A DNA stretch of 52,033 nt from an uncultured Spirochaetaceae bacterium (GCA_902799665.1 CADCBK010000025.1:1-52033), one strand, 5' to 3'. Shown: positions 40,021 to 49,025, numbered from the stretch's first letter. Numbers and translations are program-made. The notes: generated from the sequence alone by a model not told the origin.

Positions 40021-41528
40021 TTGCTTCCTCCCGCAATCGTAGTCATAATCTTTGCTTGCGTCAAATCGCCGCCTGTAAGCTCGCCGACTTGCTTAAAGTC
40101 GCGCATAACGACAAGGCGCGTGCAAGTGCGCAGCATTTCGTCGATTTCGGATGAAATGAAAGTGACGCTCTTTCCTTCCTTGGCCAGCTTAAGGACCAAT
40201 TCCTGAATTTCGGTCTTGGTTCCGATGTCGATTCCGCGCGTCGGCTCGTCCAAAATAAGGTACTGCGGATTTGACAAAAGCGCGCGGGCAAGCAATACCT
40301 TTTGCTGGTTTCCGCCCGAAAGCGACTTTATCGGCGTGTCGGCGCTGGCAGTCTTTATTTCCAAAAGCTTGATGTATTCCTCGGCGAACTTTTGGGCTTG
40401 CGCCTTGCTGAAGGGCTTGAAAAATCCTTTCATTACCTGCAAGGCGAAAATTATGTTGTCGCGGACCGAAAGGTCTCCGATGATTCCGTCGGCCTTGCGG
40501 TCTTCGGACAGATAGCTGATTCCGTTTTTCATCGCGTCGCGAGGCTTGGATATTTTCACGCTCTTTCCGTTAATTTTAACCTTGCCGCTTGTGACGCGGT
40601 CGGCCCCGTAAATCGCGCGGACGCTATAGCTTCGGCCGCTTCCAAGCAAGCCAGCAAAGCCGTTGACCTCGCCCTTGTAAATCGCAAAGTCAAAGGGCTT
40701 GATTCCCTTGGCCGAAGACAAGTTTTGGGCTTGGTAAACCGGCTCTTCGTTAATCGCGTGGCTAAAGGCGGCCGGCCGCTGGACCGCGCTAAGGCCGTCC
40801 AAAGCCTTGCCGAGCATCTTTGAAACAAGCTCGACTTTTGGAAGCTCGGCGACCGGATACTCGCCGACCAACTGGCCGTCGCGCATTACCGTGATTCTGT
40901 CGCAAACCTCATAGACTTGGTCCAAGAAGTGGGTTACGAAAATTATTCCGACGCCCTTGGCCTTTAAGCCGCGCATAAGCTTGAACAATTTTTGGACTTC
41001 CTTGTCGTCAAGCGATGAAGTCGGCTCGTCAAGAATCAAGATTTTGCATTCCATGTCAACCGCGCGCGCGATGGCCACCATCTGCTGGACGGCGATTGAA
41101 TAGCTTGAAAGCTGGGCTGTCGGTTCCGCCGGAATATCCAGCTCCTTCAATATTTTTTCAGCGCCTTCGTTCATTTTTTTCCAATTGGCGAAAGCGCCCT
41201 TTGTTCTTCCGATATATAGATTTTCCGCAACGGTCAAATTGTTGCAGAGAGTGATTTCTTGGTAAACAGTGCTGATGCCGGAGTTTTGGGCATCCTGGGG
41301 GGAACGAATGTTCAAAGCCTTGTCAAAGCCTTTTACAAAAACCGTTCCTTCATCCTTTGTGTAAACGCCAGTCAGAACTTTTATCAAAGTGGATTTGCCG
41401 GCGCCGTTCTCTCCCATCAAAGCGTGAATTTCGCCCTGCCTTAAAGTAAAGTCAATGTTCTGCAGAGCCTTTACGCCCGGAAAGCTTTTGTAAATTCCGC
41501 GCATTTCCAAAACTGAATTTTCTTGCAT
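40017..41528 (-). CDS. ytfR: Sugar ABC transporter ATPase, YtfR-type
   Basis: 503 residues with two ATPase domains. The first has Walker A GENGAGKSTLIKVLTG, a signature at QLSSYSIAVQQMVAIARA and Walker B KILILDEPTSSL. The second has a degenerate Walker A at GFAGLLGSGRSYSVRAIYG and signature SLSGGNQQKVLLARALL with LILDEPTRGIDIGTK. The asymmetry is typical of ribose-class ATPases, with the first site hydrolytic. It energises the YtfT/YjfF channel. Confidence 0.93.
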   Translation of the reverse strand: MQENSVLEMRGIYKSFPGVKALQNIDFTLRQGEIHALMGENGAGKSTLIKVLTGVYTKDEGTVFVKGFDKALNIRSPQDAQNSGISTVYQEITLCNNLTVAENLYIGRTKGAFANWKKMNEGAEKILKELDIPAEPTAQLSSYSIAVQQMVAIARAVDMECKILILDEPTSSLDDKEVQKLFKLMRGLKAKGVGIIFVTHFLDQVYEVCDRITVMRDGQLVGEYPVAELPKVELVSKMLGKALDGLSAVQRPAAFSHAINEEPVYQAQNLSSAKGIKPFDFAIYKGEVNGFAGLLGSGRSYSVRAIYGADRVTSGKVKINGKSVKISKPRDAMKNGISYLSEDRKADGIIGDLSVRDNIIFALQVMKGFFKPFSKAQAQKFAEEYIKLLEIKTASADTPIKSLSGGNQQKVLLARALLSNPQYLILDEPTRGIDIGTKTEIQELVLKLAKEGKSVTFISSEIDEMLRTCTRLVVMRDFKQVGELTGGDLTQAKIMTTIAGGSK

Positions 41529-41581
41529 GTTTTTTCCCTTGAATGCGCGCCAAAAACGCGCGAAAAAAATTTAGAAAAAAA

Positions 41582-41609
41582 AAGGGGTGCCCAGAGCGGG
41601 CATCCCCTT
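41582..41609 (-). terminator. Partial terminator between ytfQ and ytfR
   Basis: On the minus strand a GGGGATGCCC/GGGCACCCC stem with a one-base bulge is followed by a T run. Its position just after the binding-protein gene suggests attenuation, giving more binding protein than membrane subunits. Confidence 0.75.
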
Positions 41610-41624
41610 TGAATCTAAGCTGAA

Positions 41625-42572
41625 TTAGATGCCGTACTTTTCAACGTCAGCCTTTGTGATCTTGGCGGCGTCGAATCCCTTTTCTACCATGATTACAGTC
41701 TTTTGGGCGGGCTTTTTGCCAGCCTGCTCGTCCTGGATAATCTTGTGGATGTAAGAAGCCTGGAAGGGGTTGCACTGTCCGTCATAGTTCCATCTCTTGG
41801 CGAGCAATTCTTCCAAAGCCCACTTGTTGCAGTCAAAGCCCATGATGATAACGTCTTTGCCGACTCCGTGGCTGATGTTGGCCTTGTCCAAAGCGGCTAC
41901 GGCTCCCTTGGCCATGTCGTCGTTCTCGGCGTAGATTACGTTGAACTTCTTTCCAGAGTCGATTACGGCCTGGACAATCTGCTGGGCTGTTTCGGCGTTC
42001 CAAGAAGCTGTCTGCTGAGTGACGATGTTCCAGTTCTTTTCGGCCTTGACTTTGGCGTTCAAAGCGCCAGAGCGTCCGATCTGAGCGGCAGAGCCCATAA
42101 CGCCCTGGATGTGGATTACATTGTATTCCTTGAGGTTCTGAGAGGCGAGCCAGTCAACGGCTGTCTTTCCTTCCTGGGCCATGTCGGAAACGATTGACGC
42201 TTCGTAGAGGCTTGAGGGCGCGTCGATTGTGCGGTCGAACAAAACAACGCGAACGCCGGCGTCCTGGGCGTCTTTAAGAACATTGTTCCAGCCAGATGTT
42301 CCGGCGGCGCTGATGAGCAAGTAGTCAACTTCGTCCTGGATGAATTTCTTGGCGGCGGCAATCTGCTCGTCGTTCTTGAGGCTGTAGAAGAAAGAGGCCT
42401 GGTAGCCGTTCTTCTTTGTGAACGTGGCCTTCATGTCGCGGTCGTTGGCCGTGCGGTAGCCTGATTCGTTGGGGTCATTGTTGATGATTCCAACTTTGAT
42501 TGTCTTGGGTTTGGCGGCAAAGAGAGATGCGGCCAAAAGGGCAGCCATGGCTGTCAAAATTACCTTCTTCAT
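41625..42572 (-). CDS. ytfQ: Sugar-binding protein, YtfQ-type (galactofuranose-like)
   Basis: 315 residues from the ATG at 42572, preceded by AGGAGA; a longer upstream reading frame is unsupported. MKKVILTAMAALLAASLFAA is a signal peptide. The mature protein opens TIKVGIINNDPNESGYRTANDRDMKATF, then KKFIQDEVDYLLISAAGTSGWNNVLKDAQDAGVRVVLFDRTIDA and NVIYAENDDMAKGAVAALDKA. This is the periplasmic binding protein family that binds galactofuranose in E. coli YtfQ. Related sugars are possible. First gene of a four-gene operon. Confidence 0.9.
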   Translation of the reverse strand: MKKVILTAMAALLAASLFAAKPKTIKVGIINNDPNESGYRTANDRDMKATFTKKNGYQASFFYSLKNDEQIAAAKKFIQDEVDYLLISAAGTSGWNNVLKDAQDAGVRVVLFDRTIDAPSSLYEASIVSDMAQEGKTAVDWLASQNLKEYNVIHIQGVMGSAAQIGRSGALNAKVKAEKNWNIVTQQTASWNAETAQQIVQAVIDSGKKFNVIYAENDDMAKGAVAALDKANISHGVGKDVIIMGFDCNKWALEELLAKRWNYDGQCNPFQASYIHKIIQDEQAGKKPAQKTVIMVEKGFDAAKITKADVEKYGI

Positions 42573-42598
42573 AATTGTTCTCCTATGTTTTTTGAAGT

Positions 42599-42618
42599 TT
42601 GCGGTATCGATACCGCAA
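42599..42618. promoter_or_regulatory. Perfect 20-bp palindrome, LacI/GalR-type operator of the ytf operon
   Basis: TTGCGGTATCGATACCGCAA is perfectly self-complementary with a central CG, as in LacI-family operators. It lies 27 bp upstream of the ytfQ ATG, where a repressor would block transcription. No LacI-family gene is in the window, so the regulator is encoded elsewhere. Confidence 0.8.
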
Positions 42619-42702
42619 CTATTATTATTAAGCCATTCTTTCAAAAAAGATATAGTCATTTTGTTTTATTTTTGCGATTTTTCTATCAGTTTGTTCTATT
42701 TT

Positions 42703-43407
42703 TTAGTCAAAATAGGAAAGTTCGGCGGAAGTTAGCGAAAAATCGAATTTGTGTCCGCTCATATAGTAGCATGCGGCGTTTCCGCCCTTTAACCGCATGC
42801 AAAGGCTTGTGGCGGCGGCAAAGTCCTGAGCCTGTCCGGCGCCGGCGGGTTTCCAGCTTCCCTCCACAAGAATTTTTTCAAGCGCCATTTGGACAGCTTT
42901 GTCTTTGGGGAACAGCTCCAGCGCCCAGGAATTCTCGTCCGAACGGAATTTTATTTCGGCGGCGGCTTGGACGGCCTCAAGGTCGCCCGACCAAAGCGCG
43001 CTGGTCAAAAGCGCCATTTGCAGGTAAACGGGATTTTGGCTTCCGTCAATCTTGGTCCGTTTTCCGCTGGCAGTTTCGGCGACCGTGAATTTTTTGGCGG
43101 CGGCTTGGACGGATTTTATCGGCTTATAGGTTTTCCAAATGATTCCATAGTCCGAAGCGATGACAAATTCTCCGCTGGACTTTAGCGCGCGGCTCTTGTT
43201 GGCCGCCGTCCGTTCCAAGACAAAATTGCCGCGGGTAACCTTGTTCTTGGCCAGGGCCGCCGACACTCGCTCCAAGGACGGTCCCGCTCCTTCCGCCTGC
43301 GCCCAGAGGCTTTCGGCGGCGAAAAAAATCGCGGCGCAAACAAAAAGCGCTTTAAGGACAAAAGCGCCGGCGGCTGTCCTGGGCTTGCGTTCAAGCAAAA
43401 GTTTCAC
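42703..43407 (-). CDS. LolA-like outer-membrane lipoprotein carrier, APE-cluster type
   Basis: 234 residues from a GTG that overlaps the thioesterase stop (GTGA). A signal segment lies at ALFVCAAIFFAAESLWAQA. The mature part has KVTRGNFVLERTAANKSRALKSSGEFVIASDYGIIWKTYKPIKS, matching LolA-related proteins of aryl-polyene clusters, which end in a YYMSGHKFDFSL-type segment. It is thought to move the lipid-linked polyene or its carrier across the periplasm. Whether it also handles lipoproteins is unknown. Last gene of the minus-strand block. Confidence 0.8.
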   Translation of the reverse strand: MKLLLERKPRTAAGAFVLKALFVCAAIFFAAESLWAQAEGAGPSLERVSAALAKNKVTRGNFVLERTAANKSRALKSSGEFVIASDYGIIWKTYKPIKSVQAAAKKFTVAETASGKRTKIDGSQNPVYLQMALLTSALWSGDLEAVQAAAEIKFRSDENSWALELFPKDKAVQMALEKILVEGSWKPAGAGQAQDFAAATSLCMRLKGGNAACYYMSGHKFDFSLTSAELSYFD

Positions 43408-43856
43408 AATAAAATCTCCCCGTCGTCGGCGGCCGAAACATTGTTGGCCTTAAAAATGGCCTCCACCTTGTCGGTAAGCTCTTTTGGGCAGACAAAACAC
43501 GCTTCTGTCTGCGGAACCTTTACGGCCAGCTGCGTGGTCTCGGCCTTGGTTACAATGGAGCCGTCGGGAGCGTAAATCTCGTACTTAATTTTTATGCGGT
43601 TTTCCCATTCAAGCAAAGTTGCCTTTATGGTCGCCGTTTGTTCAAATTTTAGCGAGCGGATGTATTTTACGTTGAGCGTGGCTACAGGGAAGACATAATT
43701 TGTCGCGCGCATTTGGTTGTAGCCGTAGCCGATTTTGTCCAAAAGGTCGCAGCGGGCCACTTCCAAATATTTGACGTAGTTGGCGTGGTAAACTATGTCC
43801 ATACTGTCAACGTCGTAAAACTCGACGCGGACTTTTGATTCCGAACTAATTCGCAT
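43404..43856 (-). CDS. Hotdog-fold acyl-CoA/ACP thioesterase, 4HBT type
   Basis: 150 residues from the ATG at 43856, preceded by GGAGAGG. The 4HBT signature VEFYDVDSMDIVYHANYVKYLEVARCDLLDKIGYGYNQM contains the catalytic Asp in DVDSM. APE clusters contain a thioesterase of this kind that may release or proofread acyl chains. It overlaps the upstream acyltransferase by 11 bp and the LolA-like gene by four. Confidence 0.88.
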   Translation of the reverse strand: MRISSESKVRVEFYDVDSMDIVYHANYVKYLEVARCDLLDKIGYGYNQMRATNYVFPVATLNVKYIRSLKFEQTATIKATLLEWENRIKIKYEIYAPDGSIVTKAETTQLAVKVPQTEACFVCPKELTDKVEAIFKANNVSAADDGEILL

Positions 43857-44829
43857 TTTCCTCTCCATTTGGAAACATCCAAAAGTCAAAAAAGTTATAC
43901 CACTGGTAGGGATATTTTTGAACAAAGCCTTCCAGCTTTTGAACGAATTCCGCGCAGAGGGCGTTCATCCGTTCCTCCCTGCCCTTCCGTCCGCCGCCAA
44001 GCTTTGCCTTTGACTTGATCACGAACATTTCGCAGTCCCTGCGCAAAACGATGTTTCCGCGCCTAAAGCCCCAAACAAAGTAAACGGGAGCGGCGACCAA
44101 GTCCGCCAAAAAATAAACGCCGTAAGAAAAGGGCGCGGGTTTTCCCAAAAAGTCGTGGGTCAAATAGCGCTCGCTTTTGTTTTTGCTAAGACGGTCGCCA
44201 GCGCAAACGACAAGCCCGCCTTGGTTGATTGTGTCCATGATTTTTTCGATTGTGGCCGGAGTAATGTCGTTGACGTCAATCGTGTTCAAAGTGAAATTAT
44301 GGTTCATGGCGTTCATCGCCTTTGAAAAATTTGAAGAAACGTCGCGGTCGGAAAGCACGGCGATTGGAATCGTTTTTTTAATGCCGATTTCGTTTTTGTT
44401 GGCCAGCGAGCGCAAAACCTCCGAGTCTCCCAAGTGCGAAATAATGATGAAGGCGCCCTTTCCTTGGTTAAGCTGCTCTATAAGCGCCTGCGCGTCGTCG
44501 TCGCTAAAGCGGATGTTTTCAAACGGAATCGGATTTGTCCAGCAGTCGATTTTTTCGACAATGGTAACGGCAAACGTGGCCACCTGCCTTAAGGGCTTTA
44601 TCTTTTTAAAAGCCGGGCTGTAGGCCTTTAAATTTTTTTGGTAGCGGACGCTTTCCTGGCGGCAGCGCTTGTCAAAAACAAAAAAGTAAAGGGCCGCGCA
44701 GTAAGTGATAAAGTTGACAAGCCAGCGGGGAAAATGCTTGAGGCACCAAAATGTCAAACGGTATGGCCTTGTGGAAGTCGACGCTTCTTTTTCGACATAC
44801 CATTCCTTTCCAGCTTTAATTTTTTTCAT
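43846..44829 (-). CDS. LpxL/HtrB-type lysophospholipid acyltransferase
   Basis: 327 residues. A membrane-near N-terminal segment (WLVNFITYCAALYFFVF) precedes the catalytic HxxxxE-like motif in FIIISHLGDSEVLRSL. GLVVCAGDRLSKNKS and FSYGVYFLADLVAAPVYFVWGFRRGN are family regions. In many APE clusters this domain is fused to the glycosyltransferase encoded just upstream; here they are separate genes overlapping by 14 bp. It probably attaches an acyl chain to a lipid or sugar carrier of the pigment. Confidence 0.82.
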   Translation of the reverse strand: MKKIKAGKEWYVEKEASTSTRPYRLTFWCLKHFPRWLVNFITYCAALYFFVFDKRCRQESVRYQKNLKAYSPAFKKIKPLRQVATFAVTIVEKIDCWTNPIPFENIRFSDDDAQALIEQLNQGKGAFIIISHLGDSEVLRSLANKNEIGIKKTIPIAVLSDRDVSSNFSKAMNAMNHNFTLNTIDVNDITPATIEKIMDTINQGGLVVCAGDRLSKNKSERYLTHDFLGKPAPFSYGVYFLADLVAAPVYFVWGFRRGNIVLRRDCEMFVIKSKAKLGGGRKGREERMNALCAEFVQKLEGFVQKYPYQWYNFFDFWMFPNGEENAN

Positions 44830-45577
44830 TTCGCTTCTTTCGCTTTATTTGGCGGGCCTTTAGCCAAGGATAGCGCAGCCACATTCCAACCGTAAGGCGC
44901 GCGAAGGTGAACGAAATGTGAATGTTGTCGCGCACGACTCTAAAATTGGACTTTCCTCCAACGGGATAGGTGACTTTAACCGGCTTGTAAATTACGGGAA
45001 CGTCCGCCCAAATAAGGCGCACCAAAATTTCCGCGTCAAAGCCCATGTGGCTGTCAATCCACGCGCGCCTGCAAATTTTGTAAAAGGGTTCGACCGGATA
45101 AATTCTATAGCCGCACATTCCGTCTGGAATTTGGCCCTTGCTTAGCGCCGTGAATTCTGTCCAAGCGTTGCTGATTTTTTTTGCCTTGGCGCGCGCTGGC
45201 GGAAGGGACGAGTCAAATTCCGGGCAGCCGCAAACAAGCGCGTCTGGATTTTCCCGCGATGTTTTTAGGAATTCCGCGCAAGTGGATTGCGTGTCGTGCT
45301 GGCCGTCCGCGTCGATTTGGAACAAATGCGTTATTCCCATTTTATGCGCCTCTTTTACGGCGCGGCAAACCGAATAGCCTTTTCCGCGGTTGCGCTTGTT
45401 TGCGATTACACAAACGTTTTTGTTCGCGGCGGCGACGGCTTGGATAAAGCTTTTGTTCTCGGCGTCGTTTCCGTCGTCAACTACGATTATCGGAAGATTG
45501 TATTTAGTCAAAGCGGAAACAACGCCCGCAAGCGTGTCGCCGTGATTGTATACCGGAATTACAAAGCCTTGCTGCAT
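44816..45577 (-). CDS. Family-2 glycosyltransferase (APE-cluster type)
   Basis: 253 residues from the ATG at 45577. The GT2 fold is shown by GFVIPVYNHGDTLAGVVSALTKYNLPIIVVDDGND, then HLFQIDADGQHD, where the DADG holds the DxD metal site, and KGQIPDGMCGYRIYP. A basic tail (KARQIKRKKRNEKN) ends it. It would transfer a sugar or phosphosugar to a lipid carrier or to the polyene. It starts 7 bp after the dehydratase stop. Confidence 0.85.
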   Translation of the reverse strand: MQQGFVIPVYNHGDTLAGVVSALTKYNLPIIVVDDGNDAENKSFIQAVAAANKNVCVIANKRNRGKGYSVCRAVKEAHKMGITHLFQIDADGQHDTQSTCAEFLKTSRENPDALVCGCPEFDSSLPPARAKAKKISNAWTEFTALSKGQIPDGMCGYRIYPVEPFYKICRRAWIDSHMGFDAEILVRLIWADVPVIYKPVKVTYPVGGKSNFRVVRDNIHISFTFARLTVGMWLRYPWLKARQIKRKKRNEKN

Positions 45578-45584
45578 ACGGCTA

Positions 45585-45947
45585 TCATTCTCCAAGAGCG
45601 AAAGTTCCGCTGGAAAAAACCTTGCTTTCGTCGCCGCTAGTCAATTTGTAAGCGTAAGCGTTTTTTTCGGAATTGTATTTTACGTTCAATCTGACTGTGT
45701 AGCCTGGAAAAATCGGAGCGCCGAATTTTGTTCTCTTTGTCGAAGCGGCAAAGCCCTTGTCTCCAAAATATTTTTTCGCAAAATGCATCATAAGATCGAT
45801 TTGGGCCACCGCGGGAAGCAAATGAATCTCTGGAAAATGTCCGTCAAAAAAATCGCATTCTTCTGTGACGGTAAACTCAAGAGTGAGCGAGTCGTCCGTC
45901 TTTTCAATCAAAGTTTCGGGAGCGATTTTATGCTGTTCTAAGTACAT
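45585..45947 (-). CDS. FabZ/ApeI-like 3-hydroxyacyl-ACP dehydratase
   Basis: 120 residues. The hotdog-fold catalytic region reads FFDGHFPEIHLLPAVAQIDLMMHFA, with the catalytic His in DGHFPE. It would dehydrate 3-hydroxyacyl-ACP to build the conjugated chain. Short length fits ApeI-type subunits that may pair with another hotdog protein, such as the one at 48.5 kb. It begins a sub-operon with the glycosyltransferase. Confidence 0.82.
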   Translation of the reverse strand: MYLEQHKIAPETLIEKTDDSLTLEFTVTEECDFFDGHFPEIHLLPAVAQIDLMMHFAKKYFGDKGFAASTKRTKFGAPIFPGYTVRLNVKYNSEKNAYAYKLTSGDESKVFSSGTFALGE

Positions 45948-45995
45948 TCCGTCATTTTATTGGATTTTGGCAATAAATTCAACTGTTTTTGCGGC

Positions 45996-46376
45996 CTAGC
46001 GTTCCCTGCGGCGCTCTGAATAGCCGCGGACGGTAAGCTCGTTTGTGACGCGGCGCAATATTTCGTCCGCTATTTCTTTGGAAGAATTTTGAATGACCTT
46101 TTTTACGCTGTCGTTTATGGCAAGCTTTAGCTCTTTGTCCACGGCAAAATCCAGGTTGGGCTCGTTGTATATTTCGGCGGGCTTTTTGTTAAAAAGATTG
46201 CAAACGCTGGCAAGAATTTCGTCGCTGATGCCGGTCTTGCCGCCCTCGATGTTGGCGATGTGGGATGTAGAAAAGCCAAGTTTTTCGGCCAGCGCTTCTT
46301 GCGTAAGGCCGGCTTCTTCCCGAAAACGGCGGATGTTTTGGCTGATGGCCTTTCTTATACTCTGGATGCTAGTCAT
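45996..46376 (-). CDS. XRE-family HTH regulator inside the APE-type block
   Basis: 126 residues from the ATG at 46376; a GTG 18 bp upstream is the alternative. The HTH reads IRRFREEAGLTQEALAEKLGFSTSHIANIEGGKTGISDEILASVCNLFN. The C-terminal half is helical and charged, ending GYSERRRER. TACTTT lies exactly 6 nt before the ATG, so the transcript may be leaderless. It lies between two gene sets of the cluster and may regulate one or both; this is inference. Confidence 0.8.
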   Translation of the reverse strand: MTSIQSIRKAISQNIRRFREEAGLTQEALAEKLGFSTSHIANIEGGKTGISDEILASVCNLFNKKPAEIYNEPNLDFAVDKELKLAINDSVKKVIQNSSKEIADEILRRVTNELTVRGYSERRRER

Positions 46377-46447
46377 ACTACTAAAGTAAAACACCGCCCC
46401 GGAATTTAGAATAGACTAAAAATACAGCCGCTATGACTATTATAAAA

Positions 46448-46475
46448 CAAAAAAAAAGCGGGCCGCAAGGCCCGC
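46448..46475 (-). terminator. Terminator after the ketosynthase/ketoreductase sub-operon
   Basis: Minus-strand GCGGGCC and GGCCCGC arms (46475-46469, 46464-46458) with a 4-base loop, followed by a T run. It separates the 46.5-50.2 kb genes from the XRE gene. Confidence 0.88.
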
Positions 46476-46490
46476 CGCATTCGCCATTCG

Positions 46491-47738
46491 CTACACGCGC
46501 TTGAAAATCAGCGACGTGTTCACTCCGCCAAAAGCGAAGTTGTTTGACATAACGATGTCGGTTTGAATCTCGCGGCCGCTTCCCATGATGTAGTCAAGCT
46601 TTCCGCATTCAGGGTCAAGGTTGGCTTCGGTCAAGTTGAGCGTCGGGTGGAACCAGCCGTCGCGCATCATGTTGATGGCGACCCAAGCCTCAATCGTTCC
46701 GCAGGCGCCGAGCGTGTGGCCCGTGTAGCTCTTTGTTGAGCTGATTGGAACCGCGCGCTTGAACACGTTTTCCGTTGCGGTCGTTTCGGCGACGTCTCCG
46801 TGGCCGGTGGCAGTTCCGTGCGCGTTAACGTAGCCGATTTGGTCGGGGCTGATTCCCGCGTCTTCGATGGCAAGCGCGATGGCCTTTCCCATCGTGTCGG
46901 GGTTGGGAGTTGTGATGTGGTTTCCGTCCTGGTTGGTGCCAAAGCCGATGATTTCGGCGTAAATCTTCGCGCCGCGCGCCTTGGCGTGTTCGTACTCTTC
47001 CAAAATAAGAGTTCCGGCGCCTTCTCCGATTACCAAGCCGTCGCGTTCCTTGCTAAAAGGACTGGGGCTTGTCTTGGGCGCGTCGTTCTTTACGCTGGCC
47101 GCGAACAAGGTGTCAAAAATGTCCGAGTCGGCGGCGCTCAATTCCTCCGCTCCGCCGGCCACCATCATGTCTTGGAAGCCGTAAGCGATTTGCTCGTAAG
47201 AGTAGCCGATTGACTGGCTGCCGGAAGTGCAGGCGGTGTTGGTCGTGATGATGCGGCCGCGAATCTGGAAGTAAACGCTAAGGTTTGAGGCGGCTGTTTG
47301 CGGCATCGCGCGGACGTATGTCGTGGCGTTCATCTTTGAGCAGTCGTCGTGCTCAAGCATGTGGCAGAACTCCATGTTGGCGTCCATGCTTCCCATGCAG
47401 GAACCGTAAGAAATTCCCGTGCGGCCGTTGTGCAATTCCTCGGCGACAACGCCGTCGGCCGATACAAGGCCTGCCATGCGAAGCGCGTCGTCCGTGGCTT
47501 GCAAGGCCAAGCGCGAAACGCGGCCCATTGAGCGGGTCTTTTTGCGGTCGTATTTTCTCAATTCCTTTGTGTAGGGGGCGGCCAAGCGAGTGTTCATGCC
47601 GACGCCGTAGCGGTCCCAGTCATCCATGCGGACGACGCAGTTTTGCAAGCCCTTGAGGGTCGTCAAAATTTCCGGCCAAGTGTCGCCGAGCGAAGAACAA
47701 ATTCCCGCGCCTGTAATTACAACTCTTCTTTTATTCAT
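46491..47738 (-). CDS. Beta-ketoacyl-ACP synthase, FabF-like
   Basis: 415 residues, full length. The catalytic Cys is in TNTACTSGSQSIGY, the two His residues in NAHGTATGHGD and TKSYTGHTLGACG. The N-terminus RRVVITGAGICSSLGDTWPEI is typical. It would extend the polyene chain by condensation with malonyl-ACP. It is the fourth gene in a tightly spaced set with a second ketosynthase, a dehydratase and a ketoreductase. GGAGG precedes the start. Confidence 0.93.
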   Translation of the reverse strand: MNKRRVVITGAGICSSLGDTWPEILTTLKGLQNCVVRMDDWDRYGVGMNTRLAAPYTKELRKYDRKKTRSMGRVSRLALQATDDALRMAGLVSADGVVAEELHNGRTGISYGSCMGSMDANMEFCHMLEHDDCSKMNATTYVRAMPQTAASNLSVYFQIRGRIITTNTACTSGSQSIGYSYEQIAYGFQDMMVAGGAEELSAADSDIFDTLFAASVKNDAPKTSPSPFSKERDGLVIGEGAGTLILEEYEHAKARGAKIYAEIIGFGTNQDGNHITTPNPDTMGKAIALAIEDAGISPDQIGYVNAHGTATGHGDVAETTATENVFKRAVPISSTKSYTGHTLGACGTIEAWVAINMMRDGWFHPTLNLTEANLDPECGKLDYIMGSGREIQTDIVMSNNFAFGGVNTSLIFKRV

Positions 47739-47739
47739 A

Positions 47740-48477
47740 TTAGATGATTCCTCCGTTTACGTTTATCACTTGTCTTGTTATGTAGCTGGCTCCCTCAGAA
47801 AGAAGGAAGACCGCCGCGCTTGCGATTTCCTCCGGCTTTCCGGCGCGCTGCATCGGGATTGTCGGCAAAATCATGTCGAGCGGCGCGTCCTTAATCATTT
47901 CGGTTTCGATTACGCCGGGCGCGATGCAGTTTACGGTAATCTTTCTCTTGGCCAATTCGACCGCGAGCGCTTTTGTGGCGCCGATGATTCCGGCCTTGGA
48001 AGCGCTGTAGTTTACCTGGCCGCGGTTTCCCATGACGCCGCTTACAGACGCGATTGTGATGATGCGGCCCTTCTTTTGGCGGCACATCGGCATTACAAGC
48101 GGCTGGATTACGTTGTAAAAACCGTCAAGGTTTGTGTGAATTACGGCGTCCCAACTTTCGGCGGTCATTCCGGGGAAGGCGGCGTCGCGGCAAATGCCGG
48201 CGTTTTGCACGATTCCCCAAAGAGCGCCGTTGGCTTCTGTCCAGGCGTTAAGCTTGGCCTCGCAGTCGGCGCGGTCGCTAAGGTTGAACTGAATCAATTC
48301 GCCGGAACCGCCCGCCGCCTTTATTTGCTCAAGGACAGCTTCGGCCTTTTCCTTTCCGTGATTGTAGTGGGCGACCACATAATAGCCTTCCTTGGCGGCG
48401 GCCAGCGCGATCGCCGCGCCGATTCCGCCAGAGGCTCCGGTCACCAAAACTTTCTTTCCAACGTTCTCTTCGCTCAT
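47740..48477 (-). CDS. 3-oxoacyl-ACP reductase, FabG-like
   Basis: 245 residues. The Rossmann motif is VLVTGASGGIGAAIALAAAKEG, the catalytic Ser/Tyr/Lys lie in ASVSGVMGNRGQVNYSASKAGIIG, and NCIAPGVIETEM and ITRQVINVNGGII end the protein. It reduces 3-ketoacyl-ACP with NADPH. One of four contiguous chain-building genes. AGGAGT precedes the start. Confidence 0.93.
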   Translation of the reverse strand: MSEENVGKKVLVTGASGGIGAAIALAAAKEGYYVVAHYNHGKEKAEAVLEQIKAAGGSGELIQFNLSDRADCEAKLNAWTEANGALWGIVQNAGICRDAAFPGMTAESWDAVIHTNLDGFYNVIQPLVMPMCRQKKGRIITIASVSGVMGNRGQVNYSASKAGIIGATKALAVELAKRKITVNCIAPGVIETEMIKDAPLDMILPTIPMQRAGKPEEIASAAVFLLSEGASYITRQVINVNGGII

Positions 48478-48530
48478 AAAAACTCCTATATAAACATCGT
48501 TCCTGACTAAAAAGCGGGCAAAAACCGCGC

Positions 48531-49025
48531 TTAATGGGTGTACAAAATTTTAAGGTCGTCGGTTTCCATAACCGTGACGGTTGTCGTGATGACAGGCTCG
48601 CCGGGCATCTCGCTGTAGTAGGCCTCGCCCGAATAAGTCAAAATGTCTTCCATCTCGTCGACCTTCTTGATTTTTACATGGACGCTTGTTCCCGCCTTAA
48701 AAAACGGAACCTTTGCCGTGTAGTTCAAAAGGCTCAGCAAAAAGCCGGGACGCGGCGGCTTTCCGATTTCATAGCCGGTCACGCCACTCAAAGCGCTTAT
48801 GCTTTGGGCAATCATTTCAAAGGCCACATACGACGGAACTCCGTCAATCTCTTTATCATAAAAGATATGCTCCTTTGTTACAAGGGAGTCGCTTTCCAGA
48901 GTCCGCGCGTCCGTGTCGTGCTGGGTCAAGCGGTCAAGCAAGAACATTTTGCTCTTGTGCGGAAGCAAATTAATCAACTGCTCCGCCGGAACAGTTTGCG
49001 GCAATTCGTTAATTTTTTCAGCCAT
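48531..49025 (-). CDS. Hotdog-fold dehydratase (ApeP-like)
   Basis: 164 residues. LINLLPHKSKMFLLDRLTQHD and PSYVAFEMIAQSISALSGVTGYEIGKPPRPGFLLSL match the dehydratase-like hotdog proteins next to ketosynthases in APE clusters. The LLPHKSKMF histidine and EMIAQ glutamate are probable active-site positions. It may form a heterodimer with the smaller dehydratase at 45.6 kb. Overlaps the upstream ketosynthase by 8 bp. Confidence 0.85.
   Translation of the reverse strand: MAEKINELPQTVPAEQLINLLPHKSKMFLLDRLTQHDTDARTLESDSLVTKEHIFYDKEIDGVPSYVAFEMIAQSISALSGVTGYEIGKPPRPGFLLSLLNYTAKVPFFKAGTSVHVKIKKVDEMEDILTYSGEAYYSEMPGEPVITTTVTVMETDDLKILYTH

Noticed and set aside
47626..48510. 294-codon plus-strand open frame opposite the ketoreductase
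   Set aside because: Antisense to an intact FabG-like gene with complete catalytic motifs.
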